A stretch of 14,102 bases of DNA from Acidimicrobiaceae bacterium (GTDB taxonomy: Bacteria > Actinomycetota > Acidimicrobiia > Acidimicrobiales > RAAP-2). The position numbers and the translations under genes are program-made. The notes beneath the pieces were generated by a model that had not been told where the DNA came from, ran no database searches, and was given only the letters and a program-made list of their open reading frames with translations. Position 1 is the first letter of the stretch. Every line of letters starts with the position of its first letter. Shown in pieces: positions 7,601-14,102 of the stretch. Location of the stretch: contig PKZN01000007.1 in assembly GCA_003133075.1 (NCBI GenBank), positions 38,594-52,695 of the forward strand. The letters are read 5' to 3'.

Positions 7601-7661
7601 AGAAACCTCCGCGTCGTTTCAATCGCCAACACAGTACCCAACGCTCCTCGTCCGGCCGCAC

Positions 7662-7676
7662 TAGAACGTATCGATG
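7662..7676 (+). promoter_or_regulatory. -10-like hexamer and possible leaderless start of the GNAT gene
   Basis: TAGAAC at 7662-7667 matches four of six bases of TATAAT and ends six bases before the ATG at 7674. No Shine-Dalgarno sequence is present. The spacing equals that before menE. No clear -35 hexamer is seen, so this is suggestive only. Confidence 0.35.
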
Positions 7677-8255
7677 GTCCAACTCGCGCAACCACTCGTC
7701 ACCTCGCGACTCGAACTGCGCCGCTTCACACTCGACGACCTCGACGCGCTCACGTCGCTCTACGAGCGAGAAGACGTGAATCGCTACCTCTACTTCGAGC
7801 CGCGCGATCGTGCCGCAACCTTGGAACTCCTCCACGGGCGCCTCGCGCGCCCTGAGGCGACGAGCGACGATGAAGAAAACGTGCTCTTCGTCGCGGTCGT
7901 CGAACGCGAGAGTGCTCGACTGGTGGGCGATTTCATGTTGCGCTGGTCGAACAACCAGCACCGTCAAGGTGAGATGGGCGGGTCGCTCCACCCCGACGTC
8001 CACGGACGAGGGTACGCGGGCGAGATCTACCGCGAACTGCTCACCCTCGCCTTCGACAAGTACGACCTCCACCGCGTCATTGGTCGCTGCGACGCGAGGA
8101 ACGCTGCGTCGATCCGCTCCCTGGCGAAGGCCGGACTCCATCAGGAGGCGCGCTTGGAAGAAAATGAGTTCGTGAAGGGCGAGTGGACCAGCGAGGTCGT
8201 GATGGCGCTGCTTCAACGTGAGTGGCGAACAACGAACGGCGATGCCGCCGGCTGA
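7674..8255 (+). CDS. GNAT family N-acetyltransferase, RimJ/RimL-like
   Basis: The 193-residue protein fits the Acetyltransf_3 group, which transfers acetyl from acetyl-CoA to an amine, often a protein N-terminus or a small molecule. The opening LVTSRLELRRFTLDDLDAL is the standard first strand and helix ('T.RL.LR....DD'). GEMGGSLHPDVHGRGYAGEIYRELL carries the acetyl-CoA pyrophosphate loop H-G-R-G-Y-A (110-115). HRVIGRCDARNAASIRSLAKAGL (133-155) is the conserved 'N..S....K.GF' segment. The substrate cannot be read from the sequence. The gene is divergent from the dehydrogenase with 73 bp between them, and 56 bp separates it from the downstream DUF255 gene, so those two may share a transcript. 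Confidence 0.85.
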   Translation: MVQLAQPLVTSRLELRRFTLDDLDALTSLYEREDVNRYLYFEPRDRAATLELLHGRLARPEATSDDEENVLFVAVVERESARLVGDFMLRWSNNQHRQGEMGGSLHPDVHGRGYAGEIYRELLTLAFDKYDLHRVIGRCDARNAASIRSLAKAGLHQEARLEENEFVKGEWTSEVVMALLQREWRTTNGDAAG

Positions 8256-8300
8256 ACCCGCGGCGAGGGTGGTGACCACGGTCGACGCATAAGGTCGTGC

Positions 8301-8314
8301 GAGGAATCGCTATG
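8301..8314 (+). promoter_or_regulatory. Ribosome binding site that fixes the DUF255 start at 8312
   Basis: GAGGA at 8301-8305 stands six bases before the ATG at 8312, an ideal distance. A GTG at 8297 opens the same frame but lies before this site and would place it inside the coding sequence, so the ATG is preferred. Confidence 0.65.
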
Positions 8315-10312
8315 CCCCTACTACGAGACGTCAAGGACCAACTGGGTTCGGCCTATCTGTTGGACCACGTGGACAATCCCGTCGAGTGGCGCAACTGGAG
8401 TCAGGCATCGCTCGAAGAGGCGAACCTCCGCGATCGTCCGATTTTCTTATCGATCGGCTACGCCGCGTGTCACTGGTGCCACGTCATGGCGCACGAGTCC
8501 TTCGAGGACGAGCGCATCGCGGCGTACCTCAATGAGCACTTCATTCCCATAAAGGTTGACCGCGAAGAGCGACCGGACGTCGACGCCCTCTACATGGCCG
8601 CGACGCAGTTGATCTCGGGGCACGGCGGCTGGCCAATGTCGGTGTTCCTGCTGCCCGACGGACGCCCCTTCATGGCGGGGACGTACTACCCGCCGGTCGA
8701 TCGGGGCGGCCACGTCGGCTTCGCTCGTCTCTTAGAAGCGCTCCACGGCGCGTGGGTCACCCAGCGCGCCCTCGTTGAAGAGCAGGCCGAGGAGCTCTCG
8801 GGCTCGCTCGCACGCGAAGTGCAGTTCGTCGACCACCTCGCCCCCCACGACGACACCATCGATCTGCGCGCGGTGCGCGAACGACTTCGAGGGGAACTGC
8901 TCGATCGCTTCGATGTGGAGGGAGGATTCGGTGCGGCCCCGAAGTTCCCGCGACCCAGCTACGTCGAGGCGCTCCTTTACTTCGATGACGACGCGTCGCG
9001 CGACGCGGTCACGCGCACCCTCGATGCGATGTCGCGTCGCGGTCTCTACGATCACTTCGGCGGTGGTTTCGCGCGCTACAGCACCGACGCGATCTGGCAC
9101 GTGCCACATTTCGAGAAGATGCTGAGTGACCAGGCGCTCCTCGCGCGCTGCTACCTCGACGCCGCTCGCGTCCTTGGCCAAGCCACCTGGCGAGCGGTGG
9201 CCCTCGACACGCTCGGTTTCGTGGTCCGCGACCTGTCGGTTGAGGGCGGTTTCGCGTCCTCGCTCGACGCGGACGCGGGCGGTGTCGAGGGTTCTCACGT
9301 CACCTGGACGCCCGAGGAAGTCGAACGGGTACTGCGCGACGGCGGCGTTGAGCGAGACCTTGATGACGCGCTGCGGCGATGGCGCATTGAGCGTGACGGC
9401 ACCTTCGAGGGTCGCTCGATACCACGCCTCGCCGAGGGCGAATCGTTCGTCACCCCCTTCCCACTCGAGGATGCCCACCAGGCGCTCACGCGCGCGCGGG
9501 CGACTCGAATCCAGCCCGGGCGCGACGAGAAGATCATCCTCGAGTGGAACGCGATGACCGCGTCGGCGCTCCTCAGAAGTGGCGAGCCCACCTTCGAGGC
9601 GAACGGGCTCGCGTTGCTCTCGTCACTCGCGCGCACCCACTTCCACGACGACGCGTGGTGGCGCACCGAGCGCCTCGAAGCCCACGCCAGCGCGAGCGAC
9701 GTCGCCTGGCTCTGCGACGCCATGGTCGACGCCTTCGAGTTGCGTGGTGAGAGCGAGTGGCTCGATCGCGCCGCGGCGCTCGCGCGCTACGTGGTGACGC
9801 ACTACTGGGACGGGGAGGTGCCGACCGCAACGAACCCCAGCGTCGGCGGCGGCGTCTTCAGCCAGAGTGACCTCGTGCTCGATTTGCGAACTCGCCCGAA
9901 GGAGATCTTCGACGGCGCGACCCCCTCGGCGCACGCCGTGGCGACGCGATCGTTCGCCCGCCTGGCCCTCTGTCGAGGCGACAGCGAACTCCTCGTGATC
10001 GCCCAGCGGCTCGTCACCCTCGCGGGCACCTTGTTGGTCTCGCACCCGAGTGCCGTGCCCGACCTCGTAGCCGCGGCGGGCTTCGCGCTCGACGGCGTCG
10101 AAGTGGTGATCCCCGGCGTTCCCGGGGAGCTCGCGCGTCACGTACGCTCGATGGCGATGCCGCGCACCGTTTTGATCACCGGCCGGGGCGACTCCCCCCT
10201 CCTCGTGGGGCGCAGCGAAGGACTCGCGTACGTGTGTCGTGGCGGCGTCTGTGATCGACCGGTGGCGACCCGGGACGAACTCGATGCGCTCTTGCGCGCG
10301 AGCCTCGCGTAG
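8312..10312 (+). CDS. DUF255 thioredoxin-domain protein (YyaL / SPATA20 family)
   Basis: The 666-residue protein has the full two-part layout of this conserved family, whose biochemical role is not established. The N-terminal thioredoxin-like domain (about 1-160) contains the family signature: SAYLLDHVDNPVEW (13-26), IGYAACHWCHVMAHESFED (48-66, with C53 and C56 in a CHWC motif), VDREERPDVDALYM (82-95) and GGWPMSVFLLPDGRPFMAGTYYPP (105-128). The rest is an alpha/alpha toroid domain like that of N-acylglucosamine 2-epimerase and cellobiose epimerase, with GGFGAAPKFPRP and GLYDHFGGGFARYSTD among its conserved stretches. The C-terminus has the usual paired cysteines (YVCRGGVCDRPV). A redox or sugar-related role is inferred from the folds. 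Its TAG stop shares its G with the GTG of the next gene, so the two are surely co-translated. Confidence 0.92.
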   Translation: MPLLRDVKDQLGSAYLLDHVDNPVEWRNWSQASLEEANLRDRPIFLSIGYAACHWCHVMAHESFEDERIAAYLNEHFIPIKVDREERPDVDALYMAATQLISGHGGWPMSVFLLPDGRPFMAGTYYPPVDRGGHVGFARLLEALHGAWVTQRALVEEQAEELSGSLAREVQFVDHLAPHDDTIDLRAVRERLRGELLDRFDVEGGFGAAPKFPRPSYVEALLYFDDDASRDAVTRTLDAMSRRGLYDHFGGGFARYSTDAIWHVPHFEKMLSDQALLARCYLDAARVLGQATWRAVALDTLGFVVRDLSVEGGFASSLDADAGGVEGSHVTWTPEEVERVLRDGGVERDLDDALRRWRIERDGTFEGRSIPRLAEGESFVTPFPLEDAHQALTRARATRIQPGRDEKIILEWNAMTASALLRSGEPTFEANGLALLSSLARTHFHDDAWWRTERLEAHASASDVAWLCDAMVDAFELRGESEWLDRAAALARYVVTHYWDGEVPTATNPSVGGGVFSQSDLVLDLRTRPKEIFDGATPSAHAVATRSFARLALCRGDSELLVIAQRLVTLAGTLLVSHPSAVPDLVAAAGFALDGVEVVIPGVPGELARHVRSMAMPRTVLITGRGDSPLLVGRSEGLAYVCRGGVCDRPVATRDELDALLRASLA

Positions 10313-11031
10313 TGGCGCTCTTCGGTCGTGATCCGACCATTCGAACAACGAAGCGCCTGATCACCAGGACCCCGCAGCGCTCGTCCGTGGACCTCACCCC
10401 GGGCTCGAGCGTGCACGGTTTAGTACTCGGCTCGACGAATGAGTCAACGACGGTGGTCGACCTCGCGAGCCAGGCGATCGTGCGCTGGCGCGTACCCTGG
10501 CCCGCAAACGTCGAGACCGACCTCGCCGCCTTCGACGTCGTCGAAGGCGAACTCGCGACGGACATCGAGCGCGATGACCTTGCCCAACCTGAAGCCGTCA
10601 CCCTGGCCGACTTGCCGCGACGACTCGGCACCTACCACGGTCGTCGCGTACGCGGGTGGCTCGAACAACTCGCTAGTCCGGCCGATGGACCCCTCTTTGG
10701 ATTTCGCGGACCGAGCGCGCCGTACTGGGAGTTCCGTGGCGAACGTCCGAGCGTCGCGCTGATCGCCGCCGACCGTGGTCCCCAGCTGCTGCAGCGACCC
10801 GACGACGGTTCGACCTGGGTACGCTTTGGGTGGTTCGGTGACGACGTGTGGCTCCTCTGTGAAGACGCGCACGCCATTCGCACCATTGAAGCCACTCGCC
10901 GCACGTCACTCGCCGGAAAAGACTTAGCGACGGCGCTCGGCTTTCGACCGACCTACGTGTTGACGACGCTCTCGAGGCCGCTCGATGGTCACTGTTACAA
11001 GAGCTGCACGGGACTGTTGCCCCGCGGCTAG
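10312..11031 (+). CDS. Unrecognised 239-residue protein coupled to the DUF255 gene
   Basis: I do not recognise this family. The GTG start at 10312-10314 overlaps the preceding TAG by one base (TAGTG), so it is translated together with the DUF255 protein. There is no signal peptide or membrane segment. The sequence looks like a mixed, strand-rich soluble protein with many Trp and Arg: a basic N-terminus (about 6-25), an acidic middle (68-95), and a segment WVRFGWFGDDVWLLCEDAH (169-187). Of its three cysteines, C228 and C232 form an H-C-x3-C pattern in the C-terminal GHCYKSCTGLLPRG, as if a redox or metal-binding tail had been kept. This fits a partner of the CHWC thioredoxin-fold neighbour, but that is inference. 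Codon usage resembles its neighbours, and no frame disruption is seen. Confidence 0.75.
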   Translation: MALFGRDPTIRTTKRLITRTPQRSSVDLTPGSSVHGLVLGSTNESTTVVDLASQAIVRWRVPWPANVETDLAAFDVVEGELATDIERDDLAQPEAVTLADLPRRLGTYHGRRVRGWLEQLASPADGPLFGFRGPSAPYWEFRGERPSVALIAADRGPQLLQRPDDGSTWVRFGWFGDDVWLLCEDAHAIRTIEATRRTSLAGKDLATALGFRPTYVLTTLSRPLDGHCYKSCTGLLPRG

Positions 11032-11052
11032 GAACTACTTAGGTAGTTTGCC
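11031..11052. terminator. Hairpin across the second tail-to-tail junction
   Basis: AACTAC (11033-11038) and GTAGTT (11043-11048) form a perfect 6-bp stem with a TTAG loop. GG (11031-11032) and CC (11051-11052) could add pairs after a two-base bulge. It includes the minus-strand stop codon and abuts the plus-strand one, only three bases separating the two genes. A bidirectional terminator is likely from position; there is no T-tract. Confidence 0.45.
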
Positions 11053-11706
11053 GGTGGCGAGTGACTCAGCCATCGCCCAGCCAAAGACCACGAGGCGCTG
11101 ACCCTTGTCCGGCTTCAGACCCTCGAAGAATCCGTCCACGCCTTCGGGAATGGCGCCCTTGGAGGCGAGGTAGTCGAGGCCACCCACCGGACCGGGGCTG
11201 ACCGACATCACGAAGGTCTTGTCGTCAATGGACTTCTCCGAGCCGAAGCGCTTGGCCAGGCGGCGGCCCCACGCGCGGTCCTCGCCCGTCGGGCGATAGC
11301 CCAAGCGGGGGACAACGTCGTCGAGACCAATGAAGGCCCGGTACCCGTCGGGCGAGGTCAGTCGCGCGCCAAGGAGCACGTCCTCATCAGGGAAAGCCAG
11401 CAGCGCCCGACGGAACTGGTCGTGCAGGATCGTCTTTAGGGTCTGGTCGGACTTCGCGTTGCGATCCACCAGCAAGAGCCCCACCAACAGCGACGGGGTG
11501 CCGCCGATGCGCTCCAGCGTGCAGAACGAGTAGCCGCGAAGTTTGTTGCCTTCGCGCACGTGGGTCACCAGTACCCACTCTTCTCGCTGCTTGGAGAGGA
11601 ACCCGATGTCAAAGTTTGGCTCTCGGTCAACACAGAGGTCGGCCATTTCCGCTAACTCTGCGTCGCTGAGGGCAGTGGTGTCTTTGGTAGTGACCGTCAT
11701 TGCCAT
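11035..11706 (-). CDS. Unrecognised 223-residue protein, possibly GNAT-like fold
   Basis: I do not recognise this protein with confidence. From the ATG at 11706 it reads MAMTVTTKDTTALSDAELAE and has no signal peptide or membrane segment. The stretch LRGYSFCTLERIGGTPSLLVGLLLVDRNAKSDQTLKTILHDQFRRALLAFPD looks like two adjacent strands followed by a helix, as in GNAT folds, and a later GYRAFIGLDDVVPRLGYRP resembles the post-helix part of such folds, but the acetyl-CoA loop motif is not evident. A C-terminal block (KTFVMSVSPGPVGGLDYLASKG, then GQRLVVFGWAMAESL) is well structured. The frame is open up to a TTG at 11742, but that TTG is the -35 element of its own promoter, so the shorter start is used; an ATG at 11700 is also possible. 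It lies 41 bases after dnaE in the same direction. Confidence 0.7.
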   Translation of the reverse strand: MAMTVTTKDTTALSDAELAEMADLCVDREPNFDIGFLSKQREEWVLVTHVREGNKLRGYSFCTLERIGGTPSLLVGLLLVDRNAKSDQTLKTILHDQFRRALLAFPDEDVLLGARLTSPDGYRAFIGLDDVVPRLGYRPTGEDRAWGRRLAKRFGSEKSIDDKTFVMSVSPGPVGGLDYLASKGAIPEGVDGFFEGLKPDKGQRLVVFGWAMAESLATGKLPK

Positions 11707-11714
11707 AGGCAACC

Positions 11715-11742
11715 ATTCTACGAGACTTCGCGACCCCCTCAA
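11715..11742 (-). promoter_or_regulatory. Promoter of the 11035-11706 gene: TTGAGG - 16 bp - TAGAAT
   Basis: On the minus strand TTGAGG (11742-11737) is followed after 16 bases by TAGAAT (11720-11715), matching four and five of six consensus bases. The first ATG of the gene is eight bases further on, so the transcript would have almost no leader. No Shine-Dalgarno sequence is needed or seen. The promoter sits in the 41-bp gap after dnaE. Confidence 0.65.
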
Positions 11743-11747
11743 ACAAC

Positions 11748-14102
11748 TCAGGCTTTGATGACGTTTCGCCCAAATTCTGAGCGAAGATCTACCACAACCT
11801 GCGCGATGTTGACGTTGAAGTCCGGTCCGAGTTTGAACGCCTTGCCGGTGGTACCCGTGTCCACGATGACCGGCGAGGAGCCGGGATAGCGCGTCAGGAT
11901 CTCACGCAACGTCGCGATGGAACGCTGCGTCAAGTCTTCTGGTTGGAAGGAGAGACGCAGTTCAAGGTCCCCCGGATCGGACCGGAAGTTCTCGACGTGT
12001 ACCGCCGAGACGCGCATCTCCTCCTCGTTGTCACCGAGTCGCACCTTGATCAGCACCACGTTGTCCTTCGCCAAGAACCCGCTGTACTTCTCGAAGGCCG
12101 CGACCGAGAAGTTCACCTCCATCGCCCCGCCGAGGTCCTCTAAGACGACGCGCGCGTAGGGCTTGTTGGCTTTGGTTTGACGAATCTGCACTTCGCTCAA
12201 GATTCCCCCGACCGTCACCGGTTGGCGGCTCTGAGCGAGTTCCTCCGCCCGTTCACGTATCGCCACCACGGAACCGTCGGTGCGTGCCGCGAGCGCGGCC
12301 CCGATGTCGTTGAGGGGGTGGTCGGAGATGTAGGTGCCGAGCATCTCGCGTTCGAAGTCGAGTTTCATCGAGGGTTCGAACTCGAGGTCCGCGAGGGGGA
12401 CTTCGGTCCCCTCCCAGTCATCGTCCGCACCGTCACCGAAGGCGGCGAAGAGAGTGGTGATGCCGAGGGAGAGGTCTTTTCGTCGAGCGAGAGTGACCTC
12501 GACGATCTCGTCGACCTTCAGTAAGAATCCCAAGCGCGCGACGCCGAGGGAGTCGAAGGCGCCGGCCTTGATGAGCGACTCCATCGAGCGACGGTTCAAC
12601 ACGGCAGGATCCACCCGGCGCGCGAAGTCATAGACGCTGGTGAAGGGTCCTTTCGCGTCTCGTTCGCGGACGATCTTTTCTACCAACGCCTCCCCCACGT
12701 TGCGCACCGCGGCCAGGCCGAAGAGGATCGTTGACTCGGCGGTGAGCGATGGGGCGTATTCGGCGACCGACTCATTCACGTCGGGCACACCGACCGTAAT
12801 GCCCATCTGTCGGGCCTCGTTGAGATAGAGCGCCGCTTTGTCCTTGTCTTCGCGAAACGACGTCAGCAGCGCCGCCATGTACTCAACGGGGTAGTTGGCC
12901 TTGAGCCACGCGTTCTGATAGCCAATGAGCGCGTAACCGTACGCGTGGCTCTTCGGGAAGGCGTAGTCGGCGAAGGGTTCGATCTTGTCGAAGATCGCGT
13001 CACCGAGGGCGCGTCCGTATCCTTGACGTTCGGCGCCGTCGACGAACTTGGTGCGCTGGGCGCGAATCATCTCGCGAATCTTCTTCGAACAGGCCTTACG
13101 CAGGTCGTCCGCCTCGGTCATCGAAAAACCGGCCACCGTCGTCGCGACGCGCATGATGTCTTCTTGATAGATCATCAACCCGTAGGTCTCTGAGAGGATC
13201 TCTTCTAAGTCTTGGTGGTCGTAGCTCACCCCTTGACGAAGATTCTTGCGGTCGGCGTAGTCGTTGTGCACGTTCTCGCTCAAGGGGCCGGGCCGATAGA
13301 GCGCGTTGAGAGCCGCGATGTCGTCGAAGCTCGTGGGCGCGAGTCGGCGCATTAACTGGCGCATCTTGTCGCCCTCGAGTTGGAAGATGCCGATGGAGTT
13401 GCCCTGGCGCAACATCTCAAAGACCTTGGGGTCATCGAGCGCGACGTGGTCGATGTCGAGGTCGATACCGTGACGACGTTTGATGTGCTCGAGCGCGCGT
13501 TCGATGATCGCCAGGTTGCGCAGCCCGAGGAAGTCCATCTTGAGCAGTCCGAGTTTCTCGATCGCGCTCGCCTCGTATTGCGTCACGATGGGCGCGCCCT
13601 CGGCGCTGCCGTTCGGTCCGGACTTTCGTTGTACCGGCACGTACTCGAGTACCGGCTCCTTGGTGATCACGACGGCGGCGGCGTGAATACCGTCCTGGCG
13701 ACGCTTGTCGACGAAACCCTTCGCCACGTCGATGACGTGTTGCACTTCGGGGTCGCTGTCGTAGAGGGTGCGCAGTTCGACCGCCTCGCCGTAGCGGCTC
13801 TCAAAACCCGCGACGGGCGCGAAGCAGGCCGCCAACGGCAGGTCCTGGCCCATGACGAGGGGCGGCATGGCCTTGGCGATCTTGTCGCCGAGTTGGGGCG
13901 GATAACCCAGTACGCGGGCGGCGTCGCGCACCGCAGCGCGGGCCTTGATCGTGGAAAAAGTGACGATCTGGGCGACGTGGTCGCTCCCGTAACGCTCGGC
14001 GGCGTAGCGGATCATGTCACCGCGATAACGCTCGTCGAAGTCCATGTCGATGTCGGGCATCTGGCGTCGACCGGGGTTCAAGAACCGCTCGAAGATCAGC
14101 CC
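11748..14102 (-). CDS. dnaE: DNA polymerase III alpha subunit, C-terminal two thirds
   Basis: This is the catalytic subunit of the replicative polymerase. The visible 784 residues start inside the palm at GLIFERFLNPGRRQMPDIDMDF; the two aspartates of P-D-I-D (D17 and D19 here) are the metal-binding pair corresponding to E. coli D401/D403, and LKMDFLGLRNLAII holds the third catalytic aspartate (E. coli D555). The fingers (QLEGDKMRQLMRR, ALYRPGPL, GLMIYQEDIM, AFPKSHAYGYALIGYQNAWLKANYP), the helix-hairpin-helix part (FGLAAVRNVGEALV) and the OB domain (VTVGGILSEVQIRQTKANKPYARVVLED) follow in order. The N-terminal PHP domain and part of the palm lie beyond the right edge. The reading frame is intact to the TGA at 11748-11750. 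The usual clamp-binding glutamine after the HhH region appears replaced (see findings). It is most like DnaE1 by motif style. Confidence 0.95.
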   Translation of the reverse strand, partial: GLIFERFLNPGRRQMPDIDMDFDERYRGDMIRYAAERYGSDHVAQIVTFSTIKARAAVRDAARVLGYPPQLGDKIAKAMPPLVMGQDLPLAACFAPVAGFESRYGEAVELRTLYDSDPEVQHVIDVAKGFVDKRRQDGIHAAAVVITKEPVLEYVPVQRKSGPNGSAEGAPIVTQYEASAIEKLGLLKMDFLGLRNLAIIERALEHIKRRHGIDLDIDHVALDDPKVFEMLRQGNSIGIFQLEGDKMRQLMRRLAPTSFDDIAALNALYRPGPLSENVHNDYADRKNLRQGVSYDHQDLEEILSETYGLMIYQEDIMRVATTVAGFSMTEADDLRKACSKKIREMIRAQRTKFVDGAERQGYGRALGDAIFDKIEPFADYAFPKSHAYGYALIGYQNAWLKANYPVEYMAALLTSFREDKDKAALYLNEARQMGITVGVPDVNESVAEYAPSLTAESTILFGLAAVRNVGEALVEKIVRERDAKGPFTSVYDFARRVDPAVLNRRSMESLIKAGAFDSLGVARLGFLLKVDEIVEVTLARRKDLSLGITTLFAAFGDGADDDWEGTEVPLADLEFEPSMKLDFEREMLGTYISDHPLNDIGAALAARTDGSVVAIRERAEELAQSRQPVTVGGILSEVQIRQTKANKPYARVVLEDLGGAMEVNFSVAAFEKYSGFLAKDNVVLIKVRLGDNEEEMRVSAVHVENFRSDPGDLELRLSFQPEDLTQRSIATLREILTRYPGSSPVIVDTGTTGKAFKLGPDFNVNIAQVVVDLRSEFGRNVIKA

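Noticed and set aside
7521..8279. Minus-strand open frame of 252 codons
   Set aside because: It covers the GNAT gene in antisense and the start region of the dehydrogenase; the GNAT motifs on the plus strand decide it.
8269..8279. Near-palindrome GTGGTGACCAC between the GNAT and DUF255 genes
   Set aside because: Single short symmetric word with no second copy or clear promoter beside it; could be chance.
8297..8311. GTG start for the DUF255 gene
   Set aside because: The ribosome binding site GAGGA lies after it and at ideal distance from the ATG at 8312, and the family normally starts near that point.
8732..9478. Minus-strand open frame of 248 codons inside the DUF255 gene
   Set aside because: High G+C coding DNA often leaves the opposite strand open; the plus strand carries the conserved DUF255 family motifs.
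9623..10348. Minus-strand open frame of 241 codons
   Set aside because: Antisense shadow of the DUF255 C-terminal half, with no motif and an implausible Arg/His-rich composition.
11748..14081. TTG at 14081 as a start codon of dnaE
   Set aside because: The frame is open to the window edge and the residues before it (GLIFERF) are conserved DnaE sequence, so the gene is simply cut by the edge.

Overview
The window is chromosomal DNA of high G+C content (judged by eye, not counted) from what looks like an actinomycete-type bacterium, possibly class Acidimicrobiia. The DnaE replicase has the 'GLIFERFLNPGRRQMPDIDMDF' style, GTG starts are frequent, several genes look leaderless (a -10-like hexamer 6-8 nt before the start codon with no Shine-Dalgarno), and a MenE-type ligase implies menaquinone use. 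The taxonomic call is inference. No tRNA, rRNA, CRISPR array, transposase, integrase or phage gene was seen, and genes are packed tightly with gaps mostly under 75 bp.

Layout, left to right. (1) 1-1878, minus strand: an SRPBCC-fold protein followed by a translationally coupled, formylglycine-type sulfatase whose C-terminus runs off the left edge. (2) 1927-3033, plus: a short acyl-CoA synthetase best read as o-succinylbenzoate-CoA ligase (menE), with a possibly leaderless GTG start. It ends tail-to-tail against the next operon, with a hairpin that contains both stop codons. (3) 3049-6433, minus: a three-gene D-xylose-type ABC importer in the order binding protein, ATPase, permease. A 204-bp control region lies upstream, holding several inverted repeats and GGACGTT copies. 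(4) 6638-7600, minus: a Gfo/Idh/MocA dehydrogenase of the dihydrodiol / D-xylose 1-dehydrogenase type, which may oxidise the imported sugar. (5) 7674-8255, plus: a RimJ/RimL-like GNAT acetyltransferase. (6) 8312-11031, plus: a DUF255 / YyaL-type thioredoxin-fold protein with a CHWC motif. It overlaps by one base an unrecognised 239-residue protein that ends in an H-C-x3-C tail. (7) 11035-11706, minus: an unrecognised 223-residue protein with a clear promoter of its own. (8) 11748-14102, minus: the C-terminal two thirds of the DNA polymerase III alpha subunit, running off the right edge.

Most of the window is ordinary core and carbon-uptake metabolism. The points most worth a second look are the DUF255/unknown-protein redox pair, the xylose uptake-plus-oxidation cluster with its repeat-rich control region and its binding protein without a lipid anchor, the compact hairpins at both tail-to-tail junctions, and a divergent clamp-binding motif in DnaE. 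I found no clear previously undescribed defence or mobile system.
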